Assembly: GCA_021786195.1 (NCBI GenBank)
Contig: JAJYNS010000126.1
Location: 1-34,531, forward strand
Length of the DNA stretch: 34,531 nt
Direction: 5' to 3'
From: Actinomycetes bacterium
GTDB taxonomy: Bacteria > Actinomycetota > Acidimicrobiia > Acidimicrobiales > Bog-793
Below the pieces are notes generated by a model that saw only the letters and a program-made list of their open reading frames with translations, did no database searches and was not told where the DNA came from. The stretch's first letter is position 1. Every line of letters starts with the position of its first letter. A program made the translations under genes and the position numbers. This document shows positions 16,707-26,400 of this stretch, piece after piece.

Positions 16707-16720
16707 TGATAGCGCAATCA
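16707..16720. promoter_or_regulatory. LacI-family operator 3, before the regulator gene
   Basis: TGATAGCGCAATCA, extended to GTGAT...ATCAC at both ends, shares TGATAGCGC with operator 1 and lies 42 bases before the regulator start. It suggests autoregulation, or an internal promoter within the operon. Confidence 0.65.
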
Positions 16721-16761
16721 CGGGGCTCCGCCTGGCGAGGCGGTGCGGGCGGAGGGGCGCG

Positions 16762-17850
16762 GTGGAGGAAGGTCAGTCGGGACAGGACCCCGGGGGTCCG
16801 CCGGCAGGTCCGACGTCGGCCGGTGCCGGCGATCGGCCGGTGCCGGTGATGGCGGACGTGGCGCGGCTCGCGGGAGTGTCGGCGATGACCGTCTCCCGGG
16901 TGCTGAACGGCCATCCCTCTGTGCGCCCCGAGACACGAGCGCGGGTGCTCGAGGCGATCGAGGTGCTCGACTACCGGCGCAACTCCGCGGCCCGGGCGCT
17001 TGCCACCCGCCGCTCGGAGACGATCGGCGTCGTCGCCTTCGACACGACTTTCTACGGCCAGGCGGCCTGCGTGCGCGGCGTGGAGCACGCCGCGAGGGAG
17101 GCGGGCTATTTCGTGAGCATCGCGACGGTGAAGGTCGTCGACGAGCGATCGATCCGCGAGGCGGCCGACTGCCTCGTCGCCCAGTCGGTCGAGGGCCTCG
17201 TCGTCGTGACTCCCCGAGCATCGGCCCTCCAGGAGCTACGGGAGCAGACGGTCGGCGTGCCGATGGTCGTCGCCGGCGGCTCCCCGCACAGCGGCCTGCC
17301 GACGGCGGCGGCCGACCAGGAGGCCGGAGGCCGGCGTGCGACCCGGCACCTGTTGTTCCGTGGTCACGAGACGGTCTGGCATGTGGCGGGGCCCGAGGAC
17401 TGGGACGACGCGCGTGGACGCCTGCGAGGCTGGCAGTCGGCGCTGGCAGACGCCGGGGCCATCGAGCCCCGCGTGCTGCGGGGCGACTGGAGCGCGGCCT
17501 CGGGCTGGCGCGCCGGGGTCGAGCTCGCGAAGCAGCGCAAGGTCTCGGCGGTGTTCGTCTCGAACGACCAGATGGCGCTGGGAGTGATCCTCGCGATGAA
17601 GCAGGCCGGCCGGCGTGTGCCGGAGGACGTGAGCGTGGTCGGCTTCGACGACATCCCCGAGGCGGCCTACTTCGACCCGCCGCTCACGACGATCCGGCAG
17701 GACTTCGAGGAGCTCGGTCGTCGCAGCGTCGGGCTGCTCCTCCAGGCGATCGAGATCGGCACCGCCCGGTCGAGCCCGGCGGTCATCCCGGAGTTCGTGG
17801 GCCGGCTGAGCACGGCCGACGCCGGGAGGTGGGCGGGTGCCCGGAGCTGA
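16762..17850 (+). CDS. LacI-family transcriptional regulator
   Basis: A 362-residue repressor-type protein. The HTH (VMADVARLAGVSAMTVSRVLNG) and hinge helix (RRNSAARALATRRS) are canonical, followed by a periplasmic-binding-like effector domain with VVAFDTTFYGQAACVRGVEHAAREAGY, VFVSNDQMALGVI and the typical end VSVVGFDDIPEAAYFDPPLTTIRQD. GTG 16762 has GGAGGGG upstream; about 28 extra residues precede the HTH, so ATG 16849 is also possible. The frame is open back to GTG 16567, which would overlap the permease stop, but that stretch contains operator 3. It likely represses the sugar operon through the sites at 11229, 11262 and 16707 until a sugar binds. Confidence 0.92.
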   Translation: MEEGQSGQDPGGPPAGPTSAGAGDRPVPVMADVARLAGVSAMTVSRVLNGHPSVRPETRARVLEAIEVLDYRRNSAARALATRRSETIGVVAFDTTFYGQAACVRGVEHAAREAGYFVSIATVKVVDERSIREAADCLVAQSVEGLVVVTPRASALQELREQTVGVPMVVAGGSPHSGLPTAAADQEAGGRRATRHLLFRGHETVWHVAGPEDWDDARGRLRGWQSALADAGAIEPRVLRGDWSAASGWRAGVELAKQRKVSAVFVSNDQMALGVILAMKQAGRRVPEDVSVVGFDDIPEAAYFDPPLTTIRQDFEELGRRSVGLLLQAIEIGTARSSPAVIPEFVGRLSTADAGRWAGARS

Positions 17851-18877
17851 GGCGTGCCCCGAGGCCCCCGGCCGGGGCCCCGTCGAGGCAGCCGGGGCCT
17901 CGACGCCCTCGGATCAGCTGGGGATGGCGACGGCGTCCCGCCATGGCAACTATGTGCTCGAGCAGGTTGCGTTCCCGAGCACCCGGCTCGAGCTCACCGG
18001 CAGCCTCTACATTCCCCGGCGCCTCGCCGAACCGGCCCCGTCCGTGGTGCTCCTCGGGCCGTTCGGCTACGTGAAGGAGCACGCCCCGGACCAGTACGCG
18101 ACGCGGCTCGCGGACGAGGGCTACGTCGCCCTGTCCTTCGACTGCGCCCACCATGGCGAGAGCGCGGGGGAGCCACGCCAGCTGGTCGAGCCGCACCGGC
18201 GGATCGCCGACGTGCGAGCCGCGATCGACTTCCTCGTCTCCAGGCCCGAGGTGGACGCGGCGGCCTTGGCGGCGCTCGGGATCGGTGAGGGGGCCGCGGA
18301 GCTCGTCCAGGCGGCCGTCGCGGATCGCCGGATCGGTGCGGTCGTGGCAGTCGCGGCGCGCTTCCGGGATCCGGAGAGCGACCTCGAGCGGGTCGCCGGC
18401 GACCACCCCCCGACCGGGACGGGCGCCGTCGACCAGATGCGCCTGGTCGAGGAGCGACTGGCACGGGCCCGGGCCGCGAAGCGCCGTTTCGAGGACACCG
18501 GCGAGGTGGAGTACCGCCCGATCACCGACGCCTCCCGGCTCGACGTGGCCCTCCCCGGTCTCGCACCATGGGAGTGGTACTCGAGGCGTGGTGGTCGGGG
18601 GCTGTGGGAGAACCGGTACGCGGTCATGGGTGACCTCTGCTACCTCGCGTTCGAGTCGCTGTCCGCCGCGGCGGCGATCCGAGTGCCCGTGCTCGTCGTG
18701 CACGGCGAGCTCGCGCCCGGCGCGGCCGCGGCGCGTCGCCATGTGGAGACGATGGCCAACGCGCCGGTCGAGGTCCGGTTCGAGGAGGGTACCGGAGAGT
18801 ACGACTACTACGACGACCCGCGCACCATCGACCGCGTCGCCGCCGAGGTGGCGGGCTGGCTCGCACGTAGCCGATGA
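17837..18877 (+). CDS. Alpha/beta-hydrolase-fold protein (YcjY/DLH-like), catalytic residues altered
   Basis: A 346-residue alpha/beta-hydrolase relative. Family signs are LTGSLYIPRR, VVLLGPFGYVKEHAPDQYATRLADEGYVALSFDCAHHGESAGEPRQL split over strands 3-4, ADVRAAIDFLVSRPEVD and, near the end, VPVLVVHGELAPG. The nucleophile elbow, usually GICAG/GICGS in this family, reads GIGEGAA, so the Cys/Ser nucleophile is missing. The usual terminal GATHVDLYD is GTGEYDYYD, so the catalytic His is also gone. The protein is intact and full length, so it may bind a ligand or have another role. GTG 17837 overlaps the regulator stop by 14 bases; ATG 17924 also fits, since homology begins there. Confidence 0.78.
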   Translation: MPGAEACPEAPGRGPVEAAGASTPSDQLGMATASRHGNYVLEQVAFPSTRLELTGSLYIPRRLAEPAPSVVLLGPFGYVKEHAPDQYATRLADEGYVALSFDCAHHGESAGEPRQLVEPHRRIADVRAAIDFLVSRPEVDAAALAALGIGEGAAELVQAAVADRRIGAVVAVAARFRDPESDLERVAGDHPPTGTGAVDQMRLVEERLARARAAKRRFEDTGEVEYRPITDASRLDVALPGLAPWEWYSRRGGRGLWENRYAVMGDLCYLAFESLSAAAAIRVPVLVVHGELAPGAAAARRHVETMANAPVEVRFEEGTGEYDYYDDPRTIDRVAAEVAGWLARSR

Positions 18878-18995
18878 GGCCGGGCAAGACCGCCGGCACC
18901 TCGCCCGAAGGGGCATCGACGGCCCTACGGTCCTGCTGGGGCCTCGGCGCAGGCCTGCCCCTGCGGGCAGGAGGCGGGCGGTGCAGACTGGGGCC

Positions 18996-20543
18996 ATGAT
19001 CACCAGCATGAACCCTCGAACCGGTGCGCCGGCAGGGGAGGAGCTCGAGGAGACCTCGCCCGAGGAGGTGGCGGCGCGCTGCCGGGAGGCGGCGCAGGCC
19101 GCGGCGGGGCTGGAGGCCCTCGGGCGGCACGGGCGCGCTCGGATGCTCCAGGCGATGGCCGACGCCCTCGAGGCTCGCCGCCAAGAGGCCGTCGCGCTCG
19201 CGGACCTCGAGACGGCGCTCGGTGGTGCCCGCCTCGAGGGCGAGCTGACGCGCACGACCTTCCAGCTCAGGTTCTTCGCCGAGGTGCTCGAGGACGGGGC
19301 CTATCTCGAGGCGACGATCGACCACGCCGGCCCGAGCCCGATGGGTCCGAGGCCCGACCTCCGCCGGCTGCTCCGGCCGCTCGGGCCGGTGGCCGTGTTC
19401 GGTGCGTCCAACTTCCCCTTCGCCTTCTCCGTCCCCGGCGGGGACACGGCCTCCGCGCTCGCTGCGGGGTGCCCGGTCGTGGTGAAGGGCCACGAGGCGC
19501 ACCCGAGGACCTCCCTGCTGTGCGCCGAGGCGCTCGCCGAGGGTGCCGCACGGTCTGGGGCGGGGGAGCACGCCGTGGCGGTGGTGCTCGGGGTCGAAGC
19601 GGGGCGCCGGCTCGTGCTGGACCCGAGCATCGCCGGCGTCGGGTTCACCGGCTCTCTCGCCGGCGGCCGGCTCCTGCACGAGCTGGCCGCGACCCGCCCG
19701 TCGCCGATCCCCTTCTACGGCGAGCTCGGCGCGCTCAACGCCCTGATCGTCTGCCCGGGCGCGGCGGCGCAGCGCCCGGAGGAGATCGCCGCGGGGCTCT
19801 CGGGATCCTTCACGCTCGGCGCCGGCCAGTTCTGCACCAAGCCCGGGCTCGCCCTCGTCCCGGCCGGTCCGGCGGGCGACGCCCTCGTCGCCGCGCTCGC
19901 CGCCGAGGTCGCCTCGAAGCCCTCCCAGGCGATGCTGAGCGCCCGAGTCGCCAACGGCTTCCTCGACGGAAGCGGCCGCCTGCGGCAGGTCGCATCGTCG
20001 CGACCGCTCGCCGAGGGCCGGCCGCCGGACTCCTCCGAGGGCTGGTGGAGCACGCCGCTCCTGCTCGAGGTGGGCCCCGGTGCGCTGGAGGGCACAGTGC
20101 TCGAGGAGTGCTTCGGTCCGGTGCTGGTCCTGGTGCGATACGCGTCGGGCGAGCAGCTCTTGCAGCTCGTCGACCGCCTCGGTCCGGCGCTCGCCGCTGC
20201 CGTTCACGCCGAGGTGCGGACCGGGCCGGACGGGCTCGGGGGCGAGGACGCGTCGCTCGCCGCCGACCTCCTGGAGCGGCTCACTCGAAAGGTCGGTCGC
20301 ATCGTCTGGAACGGCTACCCGACCGGCGTCGCCGTCTCCTGGGCGATGCACCACGGGGGTCCCTACCCGGCGACGACCGACCCGCTCCACAGCTCGGTCG
20401 GCGCGAGCGCTATCCGCCGGTGGCTCCGCCCGGTCGCCTACCAGGACGTGCCCGAGGCGCTGCTGCCGCCGGAGGTTCGAGACGAGCTGCCGGCCGGGGA
20501 ACGCCTGTTGCGCCGCGTCGACGGCCGGACGCGCCTCGCCTGA
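18996..20543 (+). CDS. Aldehyde dehydrogenase, alpha-ketoglutarate-semialdehyde (2,5-dioxovalerate) type
   Basis: A 515-residue NAD(P)-dependent aldehyde dehydrogenase. It carries the hallmarks of the KGSADH branch: RPLGPVAVFGASNFPFAFSVPGG, a cofactor loop GVGFTGSLAGGR, general-base Glu in YGELGALN, catalytic Cys in GAGQFCTKPG and the C-terminal NGYPTGVAVSWAMHHGGPYPATT, HSSVGASAIRRWLRPVAYQ. Known members convert alpha-ketoglutarate semialdehyde to alpha-ketoglutarate at the end of non-phosphorylating pentose, hexarate or hydroxyproline routes. Lying 118 bases after the hydrolase-like gene in the LacI block, it is a plausible catabolic partner of the transporter. No sugar dehydrogenase or dehydratase is present. 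ATG 18996 is chosen; ATG 19008 is also possible. Confidence 0.9.
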   Translation: MITSMNPRTGAPAGEELEETSPEEVAARCREAAQAAAGLEALGRHGRARMLQAMADALEARRQEAVALADLETALGGARLEGELTRTTFQLRFFAEVLEDGAYLEATIDHAGPSPMGPRPDLRRLLRPLGPVAVFGASNFPFAFSVPGGDTASALAAGCPVVVKGHEAHPRTSLLCAEALAEGAARSGAGEHAVAVVLGVEAGRRLVLDPSIAGVGFTGSLAGGRLLHELAATRPSPIPFYGELGALNALIVCPGAAAQRPEEIAAGLSGSFTLGAGQFCTKPGLALVPAGPAGDALVAALAAEVASKPSQAMLSARVANGFLDGSGRLRQVASSRPLAEGRPPDSSEGWWSTPLLLEVGPGALEGTVLEECFGPVLVLVRYASGEQLLQLVDRLGPALAAAVHAEVRTGPDGLGGEDASLAADLLERLTRKVGRIVWNGYPTGVAVSWAMHHGGPYPATTDPLHSSVGASAIRRWLRPVAYQDVPEALLPPEVRDELPAGERLLRRVDGRTRLA

Positions 20544-20567
20544 TCGGGACCTGGTCCGGCTCAGGCG
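20537..20567. terminator. Bidirectional hairpin shared by two convergent stops
   Basis: CGCCTGA (20537-20543) pairs with TCAGGCG (20561-20567). Inside it GGAC (20547-20550) pairs with GTCC (20554-20557) around CTG. The stop codons of the dehydrogenase and of the 6-phosphogluconate dehydrogenase gene form parts of the outer stem. No U-tract, but the symmetry suits two-way termination. Confidence 0.5.
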
Positions 20568-21595
20568 GGCTTCTCGGCGTGGCCGCCGAACTCGGAGCGC
20601 ATCGCGGAGAGGACCTTCGCGGCGAACTCCCCGCCATCCCTCGAGGCGAAGCGCTCGTAGAGGGCCGCGGTGATCACCGGTGCGGGGACGCCGGTGTCGA
20701 CGGCCGCCTCGACCGTCCAGCGGCCCTCGCCCGAGTCCGACACCCGGCCCGCGAACTCCTCGAGATCCGGCGAGCGTGCAAGGGCCGATGCTGTCAGGTC
20801 GACGAGCCACGAGCCCACGACCGATCCGCGCCGCCAGACCTCGGCCACCTCGGCGACGTCGATCGAGTACGAGTAAGCCTCCGGATCTCGAAGCGGCGTG
20901 GTCTCGGCATCCGTCTCGGCCGGTGCCTGCTTTCCGGCACCCGCGTGCCGGATGATGTCGAGCCCCTCCGCGATGGCGGCCATCATCCCGTACTCGATCC
21001 CGTTGTGGACCATCTTCACGAAGTGGCCGGCTCCTGAAGGGCCGCAGTGCAGGTAGCCGTCGGGCGCCGTACCCGGCTTGTCGCCTCGGCCGGGCGTCGG
21101 CTCGGCGCTCGCCTTTCCGGGGGAGATGCTCGCGAAGATCGGGTCGAGGCGCTTGACCGGCTCGACCTCGCCGCCGATCATCAGGCAGTAGCCGCGCTCG
21201 AGGCCCCATACCCCGCCGCTCGTGCCGCAGTCGACGTAGTGGATGCGGCGGCCCTCGAGCTGCCTGGAACGCCGGATGTCGTCACGATAGAAGGAGTTGC
21301 CCCCGTCGACCACGACGTCGTCCTCGTCGAGCGCGCCGACGAGCTCCTCCAGGGTCTGCTCGACGAGCGCTGCGGGCAGCATCAGCCAGACGGCCCGGGG
21401 ACGGCGCAGCCTGGCAACGAGGTCCTCGAGCGAGCGCGCCGGCACCGCGCCCTCCGACTCGAGCGCCGCGACTGCGTCGGGGTTCACGTCGAACACGGCG
21501 CACTCGTGCCCGTCGCGCATCAGGCGGCGCACGAGGTTGGCGCCCATCCGGCCGAGGCCGACCATCCCGAGCTGCATGGGCCTGTCCGTCGCCAT
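20561..21595 (-). CDS. gnd: 6-phosphogluconate dehydrogenase, decarboxylating (short, probably NAD type)
   Basis: A 344-residue enzyme that oxidatively decarboxylates 6-phosphogluconate to ribulose 5-phosphate. The Rossmann motif is LGMVGLGRMGANLVRRL, then VVDGGNSFYRDD (substrate loop), DCGTSGGVWG, and the catalytic HFVKMVHNGIEYGMMAAIAEG with Lys and His-Asn. At about 340 residues it belongs to the short, single-copy C-domain form (GntZ/YqeC-like), not the 470-residue enzyme; these often prefer NAD. ATG 21595 has a strong GAGGAGGGG site; the frame continues upstream to 21682 without conserved protein. It is divergent from pgi across a 127-base gap, linking two central sugar-phosphate genes. 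Confidence 0.93.
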   Translation of the reverse strand: MATDRPMQLGMVGLGRMGANLVRRLMRDGHECAVFDVNPDAVAALESEGAVPARSLEDLVARLRRPRAVWLMLPAALVEQTLEELVGALDEDDVVVDGGNSFYRDDIRRSRQLEGRRIHYVDCGTSGGVWGLERGYCLMIGGEVEPVKRLDPIFASISPGKASAEPTPGRGDKPGTAPDGYLHCGPSGAGHFVKMVHNGIEYGMMAAIAEGLDIIRHAGAGKQAPAETDAETTPLRDPEAYSYSIDVAEVAEVWRRGSVVGSWLVDLTASALARSPDLEEFAGRVSDSGEGRWTVEAAVDTGVPAPVITAALYERFASRDGGEFAAKVLSAMRSEFGGHAEKPA

Positions 21596-21722
21596 CGCAC
21601 CCCTCCTCGCCGTCTCGAGCGCCACCGGTCGCAGGGCCCGGGGCGTTCGAAGATACGCCGAGGCCATTTGAGTGCGGGGCACGCAGCGCAGTCAATCCGC
21701 CGGGCCGGTAGTGTGGCCCGCG

Positions 21723-23363
21723 ATGGCCGACAGCGCCCTGCGCGCCCGCCCGGAGTGGCGCGCGCTCGAACGACACCACGGCGAGATCTCCGGGCGCCAC
21801 CTCCGGGATCTCTTCGCCGAGGACCCCGGACGTGGCGAGCGCCTCGTGGCCGAGGCCGCCGGGATCTACCTCGACTACTCCAAGAACCGTGTCAACGACG
21901 AGACGATGCGCCTGCTCGTCGCGCTCGCACGCGCCTGCGACGTCGAAGGCCGGCGCGACGCGATGTTCCGGGGCGACCGGATAAACGTCTCGGAGGACCG
22001 CTCGGTGCTGCACGTCGCGCTGCGAATGCCGGCCGGCATGTCGCTTGTCGTCGAGGGGACCGACGTCGTCGGGGAGGTCCACGGCGTGCTCGACCGGATG
22101 GGTGCCTTCGCCGAGCGTGTCCGCTCAGGCGAGTGGCGAGGCCACACGGGCAAGGCGATCCGCAACGTGGTCAACATCGGTATCGGAGGGTCCGACCTCG
22201 GCCCGGTGATGGCATACGAGGCGCTCCGCCATTACGCCAAGCGCGACATGACCTTCCGGTTCGTCTCGAACGTCGACTCCACTGACCTGGTGGAGGCGAC
22301 CTCGGACCTCTCGGCGGAGGAGACGCTGTTCATCGTCTCCTCGAAGACCTTCACGACGCTCGAGACGATCACCAACGCCACCTCCGCCAGGGCGTGGCTC
22401 ACGTCCCGCCTGGGTGACGAGGCCGCCGTCGCCAGGCACTTCGTCGCGGTGTCCACGAACGCAAGGGCCGTCGCCGAGTTCGGCATCGACACAGAGAACA
22501 TGTTCGGCTTCTGGGACTGGGTCGGCGGCCGGTACTCGATGGACTCGGCCATCGGGCTGTCGACGATGATCGCGCTCGGCAGGGAGCGCTTCGACGAGCT
22601 GCTCTCGGGGTTCCACGAGATGGACGAGCACTTCCTCTCGACCCCGCTCGAGGTCAACCTCCCGGTGATCCTGGGGTTGCTCGCCGTGTGGTACGCAGAC
22701 TTCTTCGGGGCCGAGACCTACGGCGTGATGCCCTACGAGCAGTACCTCAAGCGATTCCCTGCCTACCTGCAGCAGCTCACGATGGAGTCCAACGGCAAGC
22801 ACGTCACCCTCGACGGGAGCCCGGTCGACTACCCGACGGGGGCCGTCTTCTGGGGCGAGCCCGGCACCAACGGCCAGCACAGCTTCTACCAGCTGATCCA
22901 CCAGGGGACGAGGCTCGTGCCCGTCGACCTCATCGGCTTCGCGAGGCCGCTGAACCCGCTCGGGGACCATCACGACATCCTCTCCTCGAACGTCTTCGCG
23001 CAGGCACAGGCGCTTGCCTTCGGCAGGACGGCGGAGGAGGTCCGGGCCGAGGGCACCCCGGAGGCACTGGTCCCGCACCGGGTCATGGAGGGCAACCGGC
23101 CGACAAACGTGCTGCTCGCCGAGGTCCTCGATCCTCGGACCCTGGGCGCCCTCGTGTCGCTCTACGAGCACAGCGTCTTCACCCAGGGGTGCATCTGGGG
23201 CATCGACTCCTTCGACCAGTGGGGAGTCGAGCTGGGCAAGGTGCTCGCCAAGGCGATCCTGCCCGAGCTGTCGAGCGAGGCCGAGCCCGAGCTCGCCCAC
23301 GACTCCTCCACTAACTCGTTGATCCGCCGCTACCGCGCCCTCAAGGCACGCACGACCGGCTAG
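21723..23363 (+). CDS. pgi: Glucose-6-phosphate isomerase
   Basis: A 546-residue enzyme interconverting glucose 6-phosphate and fructose 6-phosphate. Recognition segments are [40 protein letters not shown], the signature [45 protein letters not shown] and the second signature around [20 protein letters not shown]. The catalytic Glu in GEPGTNGQH, His in HDILSS and Lys in [10 protein letters not shown] are in place. The length equals the family norm of about 550. ATG 21723 follows the gap divergent from gnd; the upstream extension to 21672 is not conserved. A CCGGCTAGCCGG palindrome spans the stop codon. Confidence 0.96.
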   Translation: MADSALRARPEWRALERHHGEISGRHLRDLFAEDPGRGERLVAEAAGIYLDYSKNRVNDETMRLLVALARACDVEGRRDAMFRGDRINVSEDRSVLHVALRMPAGMSLVVEGTDVVGEVHGVLDRMGAFAERVRSGEWRGHTGKAIRNVVNIGIGGSDLGPVMAYEALRHYAKRDMTFRFVSNVDSTDLVEATSDLSAEETLFIVSSKTFTTLETITNATSARAWLTSRLGDEAAVARHFVAVSTNARAVAEFGIDTENMFGFWDWVGGRYSMDSAIGLSTMIALGRERFDELLSGFHEMDEHFLSTPLEVNLPVILGLLAVWYADFFGAETYGVMPYEQYLKRFPAYLQQLTMESNGKHVTLDGSPVDYPTGAVFWGEPGTNGQHSFYQLIHQGTRLVPVDLIGFARPLNPLGDHHDILSSNVFAQAQALAFGRTAEEVRAEGTPEALVPHRVMEGNRPTNVLLAEVLDPRTLGALVSLYEHSVFTQGCIWGIDSFDQWGVELGKVLAKAILPELSSEAEPELAHDSSTNSLIRRYRALKARTTG

Positions 23364-23438
23364 CCGGCCTTCGCCCGCCCGTCTCCGATCCGGCAGGGCT
23401 CGCACCGAGCGGCATCTTCGAGCCCCCCCGGGTGCCAG

Positions 23439-26400
23439 TCACGGGCGCGACCTGCCGGCGGCGGCTCTCGTCGGGGGCCCCGGCGGGCTTCTCGGCGTGT
23501 CGAGAGCCGAGAGTCGTTCGAGCGCCCGCAGGATCCTCTCCTCGCTGACCGGCACGGCGGTCCCGAGCCGCTGCGCCCAGAGCGAGACCCGCAGCTCCTC
23601 GATCATCCAGCGGATCCCGGCGAGCTCGGCGCCCGACGAGCTCCAGGAGCCCGCAGCGGCGACCCGCTCGTAGCTGGCTTGGACACGCCGGATCGTCTCT
23701 GCCCGCTCGCCGTCGCGGCGCAGGTCGGCGGGGAGGCGCGCCAGGCGGTGGAGCGTCGCCTCGAGATAGCGGGGGAGCTGGGCTGCGCGAGCCGGGCCGT
23801 GCCGAGCGACGAAACCCGGGCGGACGAGCGCGCGGACCTGGCCCCGGACGTCGGCGAGCGCGTCGGCGAGCACACCGGCGGGGTCGCCTCGCTCGAGCCG
23901 GTCGGCCTGCTGCGCGACGCGTCGTGCGCAGTCGAGCGCCTCGGCGGCGAGCCCCGCGAGCTCCGCGACGCGACGCTCGAGCAAGTCGCCCGCCGCCGCC
24001 ACCAGCTCGTCGAAGCCGGCCTCGTCGTAGGCCGGCCCGCCTCGGTCGGCGACGATCTCGTCGAGGGCCGCGACCGTGCAGTCCTCGAGCAGCTCTGCCG
24101 AGGCCCTCCCGGGGCGCCGCATCTCGCGCCTGGCAGCCGGCCCAGCGAGCGCGAGGACCCGGTGCGAGCGGACCGGGACCTTCAGCCGGAGGAGCCGTCT
24201 CGTGGCGAGACGCATGCTTTCTTGCTGTGCTTCGGCCGACTCGAGCAGCGCGACCCCGACCGACCCGCCTTCGTCGACCAGCGACGGGTAGGCGAGCAGT
24301 CCGTCCCTCTCGACCACCTTCGGCAGGTCGCCGATCGACCAGCCGGTCAGGCCATGACGCTCGAGCTCCGGCGCGGCCCGAGCGATCCTGCGCCGGATCT
24401 CGGCGCGAAGCTCCTTGCGCAGCAAGCCGAGGTCGCGTCCCCACCGAAGTGGCTCGCCTTCCTCCCCGAGCACCTCGAAGCCCATCCTCAGGTGAGGAGG
24501 CAGGGCGGTCAGGTCGAAGCGCTCGGGTCCCACCCGCTCGCCGGCGAGCCGGCTCAGGATCGCGGCGAGGGTCGCAGGGAGCGGGCCGTCCGCAGGGCCG
24601 CTCGAGGTGAGCACCCGGCGAGCGACTTCGGAGGCCGGGCCGAGGACGCGCCGCAAGGGCTTGGGCAGCTGGCGGACGAGCGTCTCGACGAGCTCGGCGC
24701 GAGCACCCGGCACGAGCCAGTCGAAACCCTCGTCCGGCACCCGGTTGAGCGCGGCGATCGGGATGAGCGCCGTCACGCCGTCGTCCCTCGTCCCCGGCTC
24801 CCAGCGGTAGCGGAGGGGCAGGTCGATCCCGCCCGAGTGCCAGGTCTCGGGGAAGCAGGAGAGGTCGAGCGACCGGGCACCCGGCGCCAGAAGGAGGCGG
24901 TAGGGGACGTCGAGCAGGTCCGGCCGTCCCGGTCCCACTCGGCGCCACCAGCGCTCGAAGTCGCGGCCGCCGGTCACCTCTTTCGGGAGGCGCTCGTCGA
25001 AGAAGGCGGTCAGCGCCTCGGCGTCCGGTGCGAGCAGGTGGCGGCGGGCTCGGGCCTCGAGCGCCCGCACCCGGTCGATCCGGGCGAGCGTGCGCTCCAG
25101 CACCGGGATGGCGCCCTGCCAGTCGCCCCCGACGAGCGCTCGCTCGATGAACTCGCGCCGGGCGGCGGAGGGGTCGAGCGCGGCGAGCCGGACAGGTCGT
25201 CCGGCGACGACGGGAAGGCCGTAGAGGGTCGCATGCTCCTCCGTCATCGTCTCGCCCCGCTGCGAGTCCCACCAGGGCTCGGAGTAGCGGCGCTTCAGCA
25301 GGTGGGCTCCGGCTTCCTCCACCCAGCCGGGCTCGATCCGGGCGACGGTCCGGGCCCAGGTCCCCCCGGTCTCGACCAGGCTCGCGGCGACCGCCCACTC
25401 CGGCGAGCGGCGAGCCAGAGCGGACTGGCGAGAGATCCTCCAGCGCGTCCCCCTGGCGCCCCGGTAGTCGCCCCGCGACCGGTCGAGCATGCCCACGTGG
25501 GAGAGCAGCCCCGCCAGCAACGCGCGATGCACCGCTTCCGACGTGGCCGGCGCCTGTGCCGCGTGCAGGCCGCTCGCCCGCAGGCCCTGGCGGATCTGGC
25601 CGACGACGTCCTGCCACTCTCGGATCCTGAGCACGTTCAGGTGCTCCGCACGGCATCTGCGCCGGAACTGGTTCCGGGAGAGCTGGGATTCGAGGCCGCC
25701 GAGGTAGTCGAACAGCCGCAGGTAGCCGAGGAAGTCGGACTCGGGGACCGCGAATCGCCGGTGCAGGCCGTCGGCCTCCTCCTGGCGATCTCTCGGGCGC
25801 TCCCGAGGGTCCTGGACGGACAGGGCCGCGGCGACGATCGTCGTCTCTCTCAGGCAGCCGAGGCGTTCGGCCTCGATCACGGCGCGACCGAGGCGCGGGT
25901 CGAGCGGGAGGTCGGCGAGCCTGCGACCGACAGCCGTCGGCCGGGCACGGCCGGCACGGAGCTCGAGGGCGCCCAGCTCCTCGAGCAGGGCCTTGGCGTC
26001 GGCGACGCTGCGCCGATCGGGGGGGTCGAGGAACGGGAAGCGCTCGAGGTCACCGAGCCCGATCACCGCCATCTGCAGCACGACCGACGCGAGGTTGGTC
26101 CGGAGGATCTCGGGCTCGGGGAACCTCGGGCGGCTCGAGTAGTCCTCCTGGGAGTACAGCCGGACGCAGATCCCCGGCCCGAGACGCCCGCAGCGGCCGG
26201 CCCGCTGGTCGGCAGAGGCCTGGGAGATCGGCTCGATGGGCAGGCGCTGGACCTTGGTCCGGTGGCTGTAGCGGGAGATGCGCGCGAGGCCTGTGTCGAC
26301 GACGGCGCGGATCGCGGGGACGGTGAGGGAGGTCTCGGCCACGTTCGTCGCGAGCACGACCCGCCGCCCGCCGTGTGGCCGGAAGACCCGGTGCTGCTCA

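Noticed and set aside
23356-23367. Palindrome CCGGCTAGCCGG over the pgi stop codon as a terminator
   Set aside because: As a hairpin it has only a 4-base stem and no U-tract, and such short GC palindromes are common at this base composition.
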